17,831 nucleotides of DNA from Candidatus Pacearchaeota archaeon (GCA_002686195.1 NZAS01000105.1:1-17831), one strand, 5' to 3'; counted from the stretch's first letter, positions 12,700 to 17,831 are shown. Translations and numbers: made by a program. Notes: generated by a model not told the origin, from the letters alone.

Positions 12700-12771
12700 G
12701 GCGGAAGGAGAGGATCGAACTCTCCCTTTCAGCGCCACAGGCTGACGTACTACCACTATACTACAACCGCC
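12700..12771 (-). tRNA. tRNA-His (anticodon GTG)
   Basis: On the minus strand the anticodon stem TCAGC/GCTGA holds the loop CTGTGGC, so the anticodon is GUG. The D-arm (GTAT...GTAC with GTGGTA loop) and T-arm (GAGAG TTCGATC CTCTC) are normal. An encoded extra 5' G (12771) faces C73, the tRNA-His identity feature. No CCA is encoded, as usual in archaea. The acceptor stem pairs GCGG with CCGC but has two U-U mismatches at positions 5-68 and 6-67, which is unusual. It lies 77 bases upstream of hisS on the same strand. A TATA-like TTAAAT/AAATTAA (about 12789-12798) precedes it. Confidence 0.9.
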
Positions 12772-12808
12772 ATATATGGGAATCTCATATTTAATTTAGT
12801 TCTGGGGA

Positions 12809-12887
12809 CTATAAAAGCTTTATTAGGATTAGAAGTAAAACTAGGATTTTCCCTTTCAGTGGGAATGATGCCGACAACTCCTAGTTT
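12809..12887 (+). promoter_or_regulatory. Promoter and hairpin leader of the gene at 12909
   Basis: CTATAAAAG at 12809-12817 predicts transcription from about 12838, exactly where AAACTAGGA (12838-12846) begins; it pairs with TCCTAGTTT (12879-12887). An inner TTCCC/GGGAA hairpin (about 12849-12864) sits in the loop. No TATA box is found nearer to the start codon, so this looks like a structured 5' leader of about 70 bases or a short RNA. Confidence 0.5.
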
Positions 12888-12908
12888 CTATTGTCATGAT
12901 TATTGGAG

Positions 12909-13259
12909 ATGAGAAGGGTTTTTAAAGATTATGATTATAGGATTTTGATGTTGAGAAAGTTTCCTTATACAGAAAATGAGAGAAATCTGTATAATGATCC
13001 TAGAGTTGGGCCAGATACTTTATTTCGATTGGTTGATTGTGCTTTTAATAGAGCTTATGTTAAATCACAGGTATTTGGGATTGAAATGAGTGGACCTTTT
13101 TTTATTTCTGTCTGTGAAAATGAAAGAGCAAGAGCTTGTTTTTATGTTCTTGGTATGTTAGAAAATGTTAGTTTTGGTGAGAGAGTTGAGATAGAGCATT
13201 TAACAGATGAAGAAATTGCTGAGAGTTTGATGGCTGAGCTTACTACTCCAGAAGAATAG
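12909..13259 (+). CDS. Hypothetical soluble protein, about 116 aa
   Basis: ATG 12909 is preferred over an in-frame TTG at 12903, but neither has a well-spaced Shine-Dalgarno, so the start is uncertain. The sequence is soluble and mixed-charge, with MRRVFKDYDYRILMLRKFPY at the N-terminus, a central DTLFRLVDCAFNRAYVKSQV helix-like stretch, ACFYVLGMLENVSFGERVEI, and an acidic C-terminus (LTDEEIAESLMAELTTPEE). I recognise no domain. It follows the structured leader at 12838-12887, and the rhomboid gene behind it has its own promoter, so it appears to be a single-gene unit. Confidence 0.6.
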   Translation: MRRVFKDYDYRILMLRKFPYTENERNLYNDPRVGPDTLFRLVDCAFNRAYVKSQVFGIEMSGPFFISVCENERARACFYVLGMLENVSFGERVEIEHLTDEEIAESLMAELTTPEE

Positions 13260-13293
13260 GAACTTCTATAAGTGTGGTTTTTTTATTTTATGT

Positions 13294-13947
13294 ATGAAAT
13301 TCGGGTTTTGGGCGTTTAAATTAAGCGGGATAATTATACTTGTATTTTTAGCGCAGATGTTTATTAGTGGTTTTACAAATTGGTTTGTTTTAGATGGGCA
13401 GAGTTGGATACAGCCTTGGAGATTTGTATCGTCGGTGTTTTTGCATGGAGGGCTTGCGCATATTGCTTTTAATTTATTTGCTCTTGTTTTATTTGGAAGT
13501 ATTTTGGAAAGGCTTATTGGAAGTCGTCGGTTTTTAATTGTGTTTTTTGTGACGGGAGTGTTGGCTAATTTGGTTAGTGTGAATTTTTATAGTTCATCTT
13601 TGGGGGCAAGCGGTGCAATCTTTGGAGTTATTGGAGCTTTGATAATTGTTCGGCCGATGCTGACCGTCTGGGCCTTTGGAATGCCGATGCCGATTTTTAT
13701 TGCAGGGATTTTTTGGGTCGGGGCTGATGTTTTAGGGACGATTGGATTCTTTACTGGGAATCCGATTGATAATACTGGGAACATTGCTCACCTTTCAGGA
13801 ATTTTGTTTGGATTTATTTTTGGAGGAATGTGGCGTGGCGTCCGCGCGGAGTTTGGGAAGCATAAGGAGATGAAAATTAAAGATGATAGAGTTGATTTAG
13901 ATGAGCAGGCTATTAGGGCTTGGGAAGAGAAGTATTTGGGGAAATAG
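13294..13947 (+). CDS. Rhomboid-family intramembrane serine protease
   Basis: This 217-residue, six-helix membrane protease cleaves substrates within or next to their transmembrane segments. The rhomboid signatures are present: HGGLAHIAFN (residues about 51-60, with the oxyanion-hole Asn60), the catalytic serine in LGASGAIFG (Ser106) and the catalytic histidine in NIAHLSG (His166). The C-terminal 35 residues are charged and cytoplasmic. A TATA-like TATAAG (13267-13272) lies about 25 bases before ATG 13294, so the mRNA is likely leaderless. An overlapping ATG at 13290 in another frame stops after nine codons. The stop codon abuts, tail to tail, the small membrane protein gene on the other strand. 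Confidence 0.94.
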   Translation: MKFGFWAFKLSGIIILVFLAQMFISGFTNWFVLDGQSWIQPWRFVSSVFLHGGLAHIAFNLFALVLFGSILERLIGSRRFLIVFFVTGVLANLVSVNFYSSSLGASGAIFGVIGALIIVRPMLTVWAFGMPMPIFIAGIFWVGADVLGTIGFFTGNPIDNTGNIAHLSGILFGFIFGGMWRGVRAEFGKHKEMKIKDDRVDLDEQAIRAWEEKYLGK

Positions 13948-14208
13948 TTAAATCCAGGTTAAAATTAATCTGTAGATGACGTAGATCCAGCTTAGAATTC
14001 CGTGGATGATTGCCCACAGGATTGATGAGTTTTGAGTGAATGATAGGATCATTGCTAATGCTGAGCCGAAAACCCAGAAACCGCCGGTGTTGCATTTCCA
14101 TTTTTCCTTGTGGCGTTTTTTCATGCCGGCTTTTATTGCTTTTTCAATGTTATCTACTTTGATGTTGATATTAACATCTTTTTCTTCTTGCTTTTTTGCT
14201 CTTGGCAT
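13948..14208 (-). CDS. Small membrane protein with charged N-terminal helix
   Basis: This is an 86-residue minus-strand ORF. The first 38 residues are highly charged (AKKQEEKDVNINIKVDNIEK, then a basic KRHKEKWK), and two hydrophobic segments follow: about 42-58 (GGFWVFGSALAMILSF) and about 63-85 (ILWAIIHGILSWIYVIYRLIL). A TATA-like TTTATATA (plus 14231-14238) is about 26 bases upstream of ATG 14208. No known family is recognised. It is adjacent to the rhomboid gene but convergent with it, so no operon link is implied. Confidence 0.65.
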   Translation of the reverse strand: MPRAKKQEEKDVNINIKVDNIEKAIKAGMKKRHKEKWKCNTGGFWVFGSALAMILSFTQNSSILWAIIHGILSWIYVIYRLILTWI

Positions 14209-14241
14209 GTTTTTTTATGAGTTAATTAAGTATATAAAGAT

Positions 14242-14448
14242 TTAGAATAATATTCCTAATCTGTAAAGGGCTGAGCCTGCCCATCCAACTAGAACGATGT
14301 AGATGAGGACCCACCAGCCGTTCATTGGAATTATTTTAGAAAACTTGGTTTTTTTCCACCATTTTCTCCAGAATAGGAAAGTTAGATTTGCAAAGATTGC
14401 ATCTATTAGAACTAAGTACCAGATTATTGCTTCGATTCCGATTGTCAT
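14242..14448 (-). CDS. Small membrane protein, two helices
   Basis: This is a 68-residue minus-strand ORF with two hydrophobic segments, about residues 5-27 (EAIIWYLVLIDAIFANLTFL) and 46-66 (WVLIYIVLVGWAGSALYRL). They are separated by a strongly basic, Trp-rich loop (WRKWWKKTKFSK) that should face the cytoplasm. Only a weak TATA-like TAAAGA lies upstream (plus 14469-14474). It precedes the 86-aa membrane protein on the same strand, separated by 33 bases that contain that gene's own TATA box. The function is unknown. Confidence 0.6.
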   Translation of the reverse strand: MTIGIEAIIWYLVLIDAIFANLTFLFWRKWWKKTKFSKIIPMNGWWVLIYIVLVGWAGSALYRLGILF

Positions 14449-14567
14449 GTTAAAGTATTACTTCGTAATCTTTACCCTCAAACTTTCAAATCCTTAATGA
14501 AAGTTTAAAGTTTCATCTCCTTGATATTTTTAGTTATTTAGTATATATAAATTTAATGAAAGCAAAG
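14449..14567. other. Intergenic AT-rich region with hairpins
   Basis: AAACTTTC (14480-14487) pairs with GAAAGTTT (14499-14506). ATTAC-TTC-GTAAT near 14457-14469 resembles the AAAGATTAC/GTAATCTTT hairpin at 16177-16203. No gene is seen on either strand. Confidence 0.4.
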
Positions 14568-14576
14568 CTTTAAAAG
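14568..14576 (+). promoter_or_regulatory. TATA box of the tRNA-Glu transcript
   Basis: CTTTAAAAG is centred about 28 bases before the tRNA-Glu 5' end. No TATA box is seen between the tRNA and the zinc-ribbon gene at 14727, which suggests a joint transcript. Confidence 0.55.
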
Positions 14577-14599
14577 TTAATTTTTTCTTTTTAAGTTAA

Positions 14600-14672
14600 G
14601 CCCCTGTAGTCTAGTGGCCAAGGACACGGCCTTTTCACGGCCGTAACCCGGGTTCAAATCCCGGCAGGGGCA
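14600..14672 (+). tRNA. tRNA-Glu (anticodon TTC)
   Basis: A complete cloverleaf is present. The acceptor GCCCCTG pairs perfectly with CAGGGGC, the D-arm is TAGTCTAGTGGCCAAGGACA, the anticodon stem CGGCC/GGCCG holds the loop TTTTCAC (anticodon UUC), and the T-arm is CCGGG TTCAAAT CCCGG. The discriminator is A14672 and no CCA is encoded. The trailer hairpin element starts at the very next base, and a zinc-ribbon microprotein gene follows. Confidence 0.97.
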
Positions 14673-14717
14673 TCTCTGCTCACCGTAGGGAGTCCCCGAG
14701 CAAGAGTGAGTCAGAGA
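14673..14717 (+). repeat. tRNA-trailer hairpin element, tRNA-Glu copy
   Basis: It starts at the first base after the discriminator: TCTCTG, CTCAC, a 22-base apical part, GTGAG, a bulged T, then CAGAGA. The stem is 11 perfect pairs with one bulge. The apical part contains GTAGGGAGTCCCCGAGCAAG. It ends ten bases before ATG 14727. Confidence 0.9.
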
Positions 14718-14726
14718 GGTTATTAA

Positions 14727-14894
14727 ATGGTAAAGAAAAAGAAATGTTTGAATTGTAAGAAGAGCTTCGAGGTAAATCCTAACGCTCGTTTTGTTAGAAA
14801 GTACTGTGAGAAATGTAGTGCGGAGAAAAAGAAAATGTGGGATAATCAATGGAAGTTGAAGATTGAAGATTTCCCTGATGACGATGATGATTAG
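14727..14894 (+). CDS. 55-aa zinc-ribbon microprotein downstream of tRNA-Glu
   Basis: The ORF starts MVKKKKCLNCKKSFEVNPNA and ends in an acidic DFPDDDDD tail (stop 14892-14894). CLNC (residues 7-10) and CEKC (27-30) form a two-knuckle zinc ribbon separated by 16 residues, preceded by a Lys cluster. A following KKKMWDNQWKLKIED helix separates the ribbon from the acidic tail. Such proteins often bind RNA, DNA or ribosomes; here that is inference. There is no TATA box between tRNA-Glu and this gene, so it is probably made from the tRNA transcript. After tRNA 3' processing its mRNA would begin with the 45-base hairpin. Confidence 0.7.
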   Translation: MVKKKKCLNCKKSFEVNPNARFVRKYCEKCSAEKKKMWDNQWKLKIEDFPDDDDD

Positions 14895-14923
14895 GAATTT
14901 TTATTCTCGATAATAAGTGTTAA

Positions 14924-14994
14924 CTCTGTTACTGATTTTGTCAGGATTTGAGAGTGAAACTTTTAAAAGGTAAGATTTAAAAGGGTTAACAGAG
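14924..14994 (+). promoter_or_regulatory. TATA promoter flanked by an inverted repeat, for the gene at 15005
   Basis: CTCTGTTA (14924-14931) and TAACAGAG (14987-14994) form a perfect inverted pair 63 bases apart, with ATTTAAAAG (14975-14983, about 26 bases before ATG 15005) between them. The downstream arm overlaps the transcript start region, as a repressor site might. Confidence 0.45.
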
Positions 14995-15004
14995 GTTTAT
15001 TTAT

Positions 15005-15958
15005 ATGGAAGAGCAAGTTGAAATTAATGACTTGATTTTCAAGGAGCTTCTTAAACGTGGTTATTCTCTTGAGGGGAACACAAGGATATGGAATATTGCG
15101 GATTCTAAGTTGTGGTATTTAACGCAAGAGCAGTCGCAGGCCTTTCTTGATTTAGAGAAATCTGGGGATTATCAGAAAGATGTTATTCAGAAAGAGATTG
15201 ATTTGATTAATGATAATCTTGATAAACTTTTAAAGGAGATTGGTAAGGATTCTATTAATATTCTTGATTTAGGGTGCGGGGATGGTAAGAAAGCTGTTAT
15301 TTTTATTGAGAAATTAAAAGGGAAAGTAAAGGTTAGATATTGCCCTATCGATATAAGTGATTATATGGTTGAGAAGGCTTTCGCAAGAATAAAGAAAATG
15401 AATGTTGAGGAGGTTGTTGAATTTCAATGGAATATTTCTGATTTTGAGAACTTGGAGAACATTACTAATCTTTTGAGAAGTGGGAATGGATATCATGGGA
15501 ATTTAATTTTGCTTTTGGGAAATACTTTGGGGAATTTTGAGATAAATGAATTTTTGTATGAGGTTAGAAGTAGTATGGGGGAGGACGACGTGCTGTTGAT
15601 TGGAAATGGGCTTGATAATAGGAAAACGGATGAGATTTTGAAATCTTATGATAATAAACCTAATAAAGAATTTTTGGTTCAGATTCTTACTCAGATTGGG
15701 TTTAATGAAAAGGATTTGGAATATGGAACAAGGTTTGAGAATTCGAGAGTTGAATTGTTTTTTACTGTGAAGAAAGATGTGACTTTGGGATTTTTGGAAA
15801 AGAAAATTGATTTTAGTAAGGGAGATCAGATTGTTGTGGCTGTTTCTTATAAGTATGATCAAGATGATTTTAAGAGTTTTGTAAAGATGTATTTTAATGA
15901 ATCTGAAGTTTTTGTTTCTAAGGATGAGAGTTACGCTCTGGCTTTGTGTAAGAAATAG
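15005..15958 (+). CDS. EgtD-like SAM-dependent methyltransferase (histidine-specific type)
   Basis: This 317-residue protein has a Rossmann methyltransferase domain: motif I ILDLGCGDGKK (residues about 86-96) binds S-adenosylmethionine, and YCPIDISDYMVEKA is the following acidic strand. LLLGNTLGNF (about 172-181) is the GSTIGNF-like signature of the EgtD / Methyltransf_33 family, whose best-known member trimethylates the histidine alpha-amine in ergothioneine synthesis. The C-terminal part (VELFFTVKKDV..., VAVSYKYDQDDF) matches the family's extra beta domain. The usual partner EgtB is not in the window, so the substrate may be a different amine or a protein. ATG 15005 fits the TATA spacing. 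Confidence 0.85.
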   Translation: MEEQVEINDLIFKELLKRGYSLEGNTRIWNIADSKLWYLTQEQSQAFLDLEKSGDYQKDVIQKEIDLINDNLDKLLKEIGKDSINILDLGCGDGKKAVIFIEKLKGKVKVRYCPIDISDYMVEKAFARIKKMNVEEVVEFQWNISDFENLENITNLLRSGNGYHGNLILLLGNTLGNFEINEFLYEVRSSMGEDDVLLIGNGLDNRKTDEILKSYDNKPNKEFLVQILTQIGFNEKDLEYGTRFENSRVELFFTVKKDVTLGFLEKKIDFSKGDQIVVAVSYKYDQDDFKSFVKMYFNESEVFVSKDESYALALCKK

Positions 15959-15963
15959 TTCTT

Positions 15964-16034
15964 ATCATCGATTCACTTTTGCTGCGGACCTGCTCGCTGA
16001 CGCTGCGCGGTTCCTCGCTGCGGTGAACGATGAT
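15964..16034 (-). repeat. tRNA-trailer hairpin element, tRNA-Ile copy (enlarged apex)
   Basis: Read on the minus strand it has ATCATCG, TTCAC, a GC-rich apex of 46 bases, GTGAA, a bulged T and CGATGAT. The bulged T is at the same place as in the His and Glu copies, but the lower stem sequence differs on both sides and still pairs. The first four bases of the 5' arm are the last four of the tRNA. The apex contains CAGCGAG twice. Confidence 0.8.
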
Positions 16035-16150
16035 CCCGCTGAGATTTGAACTCAGGGCCTCCTGCTTTCTTAGTGACCTAATGAAGCTAATGTTCTAACG
16101 AACATATGTCTTATAAGACAGGCGCTCTAACCAGGCTGAGCTACGGGATC
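16031..16150 (-). tRNA. tRNA-Ile (anticodon TAT) with a 45-base intron
   Basis: On the minus strand the acceptor GATCCCG pairs with CGGGATC, discriminator A. The D-arm is TAGCTCAGCCTGGTTAGAGC and the T-arm CTGAG TTCAAAT CTCAG. The anticodon stem CCTGT/GCAGG encloses CTTATA, giving anticodon UAU (Ile, AUA codons). An intron at 37/38 occupies plus coordinates 16067-16111. The exon CTTA (32-35) pairs with TAAG near the intron 3' end to give the four-base central helix of a bulge-helix-bulge site, with bulges TA|A and AA|A. The intron holds an ATGTTC/GAACAT hairpin. A TATA box (TTTATATA, plus 16174-16181) lies upstream. Confidence 0.9.
16067..16111 (-). other. Archaeal tRNA intron (position 37/38)
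   Basis: This is a 45-base intron bounded by bulge-helix-bulge cleavage positions, with the internal hairpin ATGTTC-GTTA-GAACAT. Splicing endonuclease would be required for a functional tRNA-Ile(UAU). Confidence 0.8.
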
Positions 16151-16176
16151 CTACTATAAATGATTTGGGAAGTTAT

Positions 16177-16245
16177 ATAAAGATTACTAAAAGTAATCTT
16201 TATCCCTTTAACTCTAAGAAATTGAAAAGAGTTAAAGTTTTAAAG
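16177..16245 (+). promoter_or_regulatory. Two perfect hairpins and TATA box upstream of the TGS GTPase
   Basis: ATAAAGATTAC (16177-16187) pairs with GTAATCTTTAT (16193-16203), and CTTTAACTCT (16206-16215) with AGAGTTAAAG (16228-16237). TTTTAAAG (16238-16245) follows directly, 25 bases before ATG 16266. The layout (two hairpins, then TATA abutting the second) repeats that at 6835-6893. Confidence 0.55.
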
Positions 16246-16265
16246 TTTCTTTTTCGTATTTTAGT

Positions 16266-17450
16266 ATGTTAATCGGAATTGTGGGAAGGCCGAGTTCAGG
16301 GAAGAGTACTTTCTTTAAGGCAGCTACGCTGATGGATGTCTTGATTGCTGATTATCCTTTCGCGACTATAAAGCCGAATCATGGGATGGGATATGTTAAG
16401 ATTGAGGATTTGGCTCCTGAGTTTGATAAGATAAGTCAGCCGAGAGAAGGATATGTTAAAGGCCCTGCTGGAAAATGGAGATTTGTTCCTGTTGATTTAT
16501 TAGATGTTGCTGGCTTGGTTGAAGGGGCTAGTGAGGGAAAAGGGCTTGGGAATGAGTTTTTAAGTGATTTGGCAGGGGCTGACGCTTTTATTCATGTTGT
16601 TGATATGAGCGGAGAGAGCGATACAGAAGGGAAGCCTGCTAAGGACTTTTATCCTGGGGAAGATATTAAGGTAATTGAGAATGAGCTTGATTTGTGGTAT
16701 TTAGGGATTTTAAAGAAGGTTTGGAAGACATTTGCAAGGCAGGTTGAGATGGAGAAAACTAATTTTGCGGAGGCTGTGGCTGATCAGTTTTCAGGATTGA
16801 AAGTTACTGATGAGGATGTTAAGGCTGTTGTATTGAAATCAAAGCTTAATTCTGAGAAACCTGCTCAATGGACAGAGGATGACTTGAAAACTTTTGCTCA
16901 GGCACTTAGGAAAGAGAGCAAGAAGATGATTATTGCTGCAAATAAAATGGATATGCCTAATTCTAAAAAGAATTTGGCTAAAGTTAAGAAAGAATTTGAT
17001 TATGAAGTCATAGGTTGTTTTTCAGAAGGAGAGTTGGCTTTGAGGGAAGCTGATAAGGCAGGTTTGATTGAGTATATTCCAGGAGAAAAGACATTTAGGG
17101 TTGTAGGAGAACTGAGTAAAAAGCAGACCGATGCTTTGAATGAAGTTGAGAAGTACATGAAAGAGCATAAAGGTACGGGAATTCAGGATGTTATGAATGA
17201 AATTGTGTTTGGAGTTATGAAGCAAGTCTGTGTTTTCCCTGCTGGGGATAAGTTAACAGATTCTAAGGGTAATGTTTTACCTGATTGTTATTTAATGCCT
17301 CAAGGGAGTACGGCATTGGATTTTGCTTATAGGTTGCATAGTGATATTGGAGATGGTTTTATCAAGGCTATTGATGTTAGAACAAAGAAGGCTGTTGGGA
17401 AAGAATATGAGATTAAGCATAGGGATGGACTGGAGATAGTTACTAAATGA
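16266..17450 (+). CDS. Obg/YchF-related GTPase with C-terminal TGS domain (YGR210 type)
   Basis: This 394-residue translation-associated GTPase is of the archaeal/eukaryotic YGR210-like branch. P-loop GRPSSGKST (residues 7-15), switch I around YPFATIKPN (30-38), DVAGL (80-84) with VEGASEGKGLGNEFL, and NKMD (about 226) define the G domain. A helical insert lies in the middle, and a TGS domain occupies about 310-394 (VFPAGDKLTDSKGNVLPDCY...DGLEIVTK), probably for ribosome or RNA contact. Orthologues I recall carry a cysteine-rich stretch before the RF(V/I)PVE segment. Here the corresponding residues 46-70 (IEDLAPEFDKISQPREGYVK) have no cysteine. ATG 16266 fits its TATA box, giving a leaderless mRNA. 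Confidence 0.93.
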   Translation: MLIGIVGRPSSGKSTFFKAATLMDVLIADYPFATIKPNHGMGYVKIEDLAPEFDKISQPREGYVKGPAGKWRFVPVDLLDVAGLVEGASEGKGLGNEFLSDLAGADAFIHVVDMSGESDTEGKPAKDFYPGEDIKVIENELDLWYLGILKKVWKTFARQVEMEKTNFAEAVADQFSGLKVTDEDVKAVVLKSKLNSEKPAQWTEDDLKTFAQALRKESKKMIIAANKMDMPNSKKNLAKVKKEFDYEVIGCFSEGELALREADKAGLIEYIPGEKTFRVVGELSKKQTDALNEVEKYMKEHKGTGIQDVMNEIVFGVMKQVCVFPAGDKLTDSKGNVLPDCYLMPQGSTALDFAYRLHSDIGDGFIKAIDVRTKKAVGKEYEIKHRDGLEIVTK

Positions 17451-17451
17451 T

Positions 17452-17524
17452 TGTAGAGTAACTTTTAAATACGAGATTTCTTTGTAAATGTTATAAGTAA
17501 AGGAGGAAAAAGAGTTACTCTACA
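17452..17524 (+). promoter_or_regulatory. Promoter with flanking 12-base inverted repeat, for the gene at 17524
   Basis: TGTAGAGTAACT (17452-17463) and AGTTACTCTACA (17513-17524) are perfect complements. Between them lie TTTAAATA (17464-17471) and AGGAGG (17501-17506). The predicted start of transcription is near 17492, so the 5' arm is upstream of the TATA box and the repeat acts, if at all, as DNA. The 3' arm fills the gap between the Shine-Dalgarno and the ATG. Confidence 0.55.
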
Positions 17525-17831
17525 TGGTGTATAAGAAATATGTTAAAAAGAAGGGGAGGCTGCATGGGCCTTATTATTATGAGTCTTATAGAGGCGATGA
17601 TGGGAAGGTAAAGAAGAGGTATATTGGGACTTCCTTACCTGGTGAAAGTGCGGAGAAGAAGGTTGTTCCACAAAGTCTTAAGATTTTTTTGGTGATTATT
17701 GGTATTTTATTTGTCTTGGGGGTTGGAGGATATCTTGCATATAGTAATTCTGATATTCTAATGGAAAAGATTACTGGCTTTGCAGGGGAAGGATTACCCA
17801 CGTGCCATAATTATGATTTGAATGGAGATGG
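17524..17831 (+). CDS. N-terminal part of a membrane-anchored protein, cut by the window end
   Basis: The frame is open from ATG 17524 to the window end (102 codons visible). The first 45 residues are basic and Tyr/Gly-rich (MVYKKYVKKKGRLHGPYYYE, then SYRGDDGKVKKRYIG). This type of N-terminus is one I associate with long DPANN surface or membrane proteins, without a defined function. A transmembrane helix follows at about residues 57-80 (IFLVIIGILFVLGVGGYLAY). After it comes an outside segment with a cysteine (LPTCHNYDLNGDG) that begins to look like an Asp/Asn/Gly calcium-binding loop. The likely topology is cytoplasmic basic domain, one helix and a large exterior domain. The AGGAGG lies 17 bases before the ATG, longer than normal. 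Confidence 0.65.
   Translation, partial: MVYKKYVKKKGRLHGPYYYESYRGDDGKVKKRYIGTSLPGESAEKKVVPQSLKIFLVIIGILFVLGVGGYLAYSNSDILMEKITGFAGEGLPTCHNYDLNGD

Overview
The window looks like a gene-dense, AT-rich archaeal chromosome, probably from a small-genome DPANN-type lineage (Pacearchaeota/Woesearchaeota-like; the lineage is inference). The archaeal assignment rests on ribosomal proteins S6e, S24e and S27ae, initiation factor aIF2-gamma, RNA polymerase subunit Rpo7, an Spt4 homologue, an intron-containing tRNA, and TATA boxes that mostly sit 24-28 bases before the start codon. That spacing implies mainly leaderless mRNAs.

Layout. 1-2608: S6e tail, two small secreted or lipoprotein-like proteins, aIF2-gamma and a GNAT acetyltransferase. 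2649-5759: one long UvrD-type helicase fused to a RecB/Cas4-like Fe-S nuclease. 5754-7330: a convergent small protein, an unknown soluble protein and two small membrane proteins. 7530-9190: a tightly overlapping transcription/translation operon (rpo7, unknown ORF, spt4-like, S24e, S27ae). 9191-10013: two minus-strand genes (Cys-rich protein, HAD phosphatase). 10014-10481: about 470 bases without a confident gene, holding a multi-hairpin leader that looks like a translational switch, a weak 64-codon ORF and an intrinsic-type terminator. 10482-12771: scpA convergent with hisS, with tRNA-His directly upstream of hisS. 12809-14448: an unknown protein with a hairpin leader, a rhomboid protease and two small membrane proteins. 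14600-16150: tRNA-Glu followed by a 55-aa zinc-ribbon protein, an EgtD-like methyltransferase and intron-containing tRNA-Ile(UAU). 16266-17831: a YGR210/Obg-type TGS GTPase and the start of a membrane-anchored protein cut by the window end.

Most of the recognisable genes serve information processing: translation initiation, ribosome, transcription elongation, tRNA charging, chromosome condensation and DNA repair.

The most unusual signals are these. (1) All three tRNA genes are followed at once by a related GC-rich hairpin with a conserved bulged T and compensatory stem changes. (2) The last 11 codons of aIF2-gamma are present twice, 80 bases apart, differing only by synonymous changes. (3) The leader at 10058-10206 has mutually exclusive pairings, one of which masks an eight-base Shine-Dalgarno. 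(4) Four-tract C3 (G-quadruplex-type) inserts with related flanks occur inside both the helicase and scpA. (5) Zinc-binding cysteines appear to be missing from aIF2-gamma, the Spt4 homologue and the TGS GTPase.
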